This document shows, piece after piece, positions 63,668-64,000 of a stretch of 64,000 nt of DNA. The DNA lies in NCBI RefSeq assembly GCF_947648125.1, contig NZ_CANSMR010000018.1, forward strand, positions 97,410 to 161,409, in the 5' to 3' direction. Each line of letters starts with the position of its first letter. The stretch's first letter is position 1. Below the pieces are notes generated by a model. That model was not told where the DNA came from and did no database searches. It saw only the letters and a list, made by a program, of their open reading frames with translations. Source of the DNA: an uncultured Bradyrhizobium sp. Lineage in GTDB: Bacteria; Pseudomonadota; Alphaproteobacteria; Rhizobiales; Xanthobacteraceae. A program made the translations under genes and the position numbers.

Positions 63668-64000
63668 ATGACAAAGCTTCGTCTCGTGCTGCTTGCCACG
63701 ACTGCGCTGACGGTGATGCAGTTCGCCACCTCAGCGTCGCATGCACAAACTTCTCCGCTGGTCGTCGCACAGGCGCAGCCAAAGGAAGAGCTCGGACCTG
63801 ACGGAAAGCCGAAGCCACGGCCAGCGCCGGGCGCGCCGGCGCATCCGGCACCGCCCGCAGCTGCACCGCCCGCCGCCGCACCGCATCCGCAAGCGCCACC
63901 TCCGGCAGCCGCGCCGCATCCGGCTCCGCCACCGGCCGCAGCGCCTGCGCGTCCGACACCACCACCTCCGCCCCCTGCCGCCGCTCCGCCGCATCCGACG
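63668..64000 (+). CDS. Pro/Ala-rich exported protein, N-terminal part (runs off the window edge)
   Basis: From ATG 63668 the protein has a signal peptide (MTKLRLVLLATTALTVMQFA, cut near SHAQT). After KPKPRPAPGA it becomes Pro/Ala/His repeats ([20 protein letters not shown]). In Bradyrhizobium such leaders often precede an OmpA-like C-terminal domain, but that part lies outside the window, so no function is assigned. Confidence 0.7.
   Translation, partial: MTKLRLVLLATTALTVMQFATSASHAQTSPLVVAQAQPKEELGPDGKPKPRPAPGAPAHPAPPAAAPPAAAPHPQAPPPAAAPHPAPPPAAAPARPTPPPPPPAAAPPHPT

Overview
The window is a chromosomal segment of a GC-rich alphaproteobacterium, most likely Bradyrhizobium or a close relative in the Nitrobacteraceae. 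The reasons are the gene neighbourhoods (acnA divergent from a ccmABCDG run, ffh-rpsP-rimM, trmD-rplS-leuC, sdhCDAB, feoAB), protein sequences typical of that family, and a dense set of intergenic palindromic repeats of the kind seen in Bradyrhizobium and Rhodopseudomonas genomes. Most of it is core metabolism and housekeeping. No rRNA, tRNA, CRISPR array, integrase or phage genes were seen.

Layout. 1-4.6 kb: the start of acnA (minus, cut by the window edge), divergent from the cytochrome c maturation genes ccmA, ccmB, ccmC, ccmD and ccmG, then a secreted helix-hairpin-helix protein. 4.7-11.0 kb: septation protein YciB and the SRP receptor FtsY (minus, overlapping), a pseudouridine synthase, a DUF2336 protein, a 0.6 kb block of repeats, then mtaB and dapF (minus). 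11.2-13.9 kb: three exported proteins (GyrI-like, SIMPL, a Tat-type metallo-beta-lactamase-fold protein). 14.3-23.6 kb: ffh-rpsP-rimM, then an interposed LysR/MFS pair, an alcohol-dehydrogenase-like oxidoreductase and two tandem paralogous secreted proteins, then trmD-rplS. 24.0-38.5 kb: leuC, leuD and leuB, spread out with small envelope proteins, a glycosyltransferase, a CoA-ester lyase, carbonic anhydrase, a UPF0114 membrane protein and asd between them.

The standout locus is at 25.38-27.77 kb, directly after leuC and convergent with it. It is a two-gene minus-strand operon of visibly lower GC that encodes a stand-alone SIR2-fold (predicted NADase) protein and a protein of exact 47-residue TPR repeats, joined by an ATGA overlap. 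Composition, position and architecture suggest a horizontally acquired effector-sensor (anti-phage type) module. This is inference and has not been tested.

38.5-50.3 kb: EamA and MFS transporters, a periplasmic molybdopterin oxidoreductase with its b-type cytochrome, a fasciclin protein, another MFS transporter, an SDR, malonyl-CoA synthetase (matB), two tandem DUF3658-like proteins, a TauE/SafE exporter and a LysR regulator. 50.5-59.0 kb: the succinate dehydrogenase operon sdhCDAB, a Pat-type acyl-CoA ligase/GNAT protein (minus), and the ferrous iron transporter feoAB (minus) preceded by an Irr/ICE-like palindrome. 59.4-64 kb: a hybrid histidine kinase, an FkbM methyltransferase, a VOC protein and the start of a proline/alanine-rich secreted protein.

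Repeats have shaped genes here. A 272-bp element with a 22-bp flanking duplication splits the former ccmA/ccmB overlap while leaving both genes intact. A dispersed palindrome encodes the C-terminal tail of CcmC. One hypothetical gene (35.8-36.6 kb) is broken by a frameshift. Start sites and functions come from reading motifs, spacing and ribosome-binding sites by eye. No database search was run.
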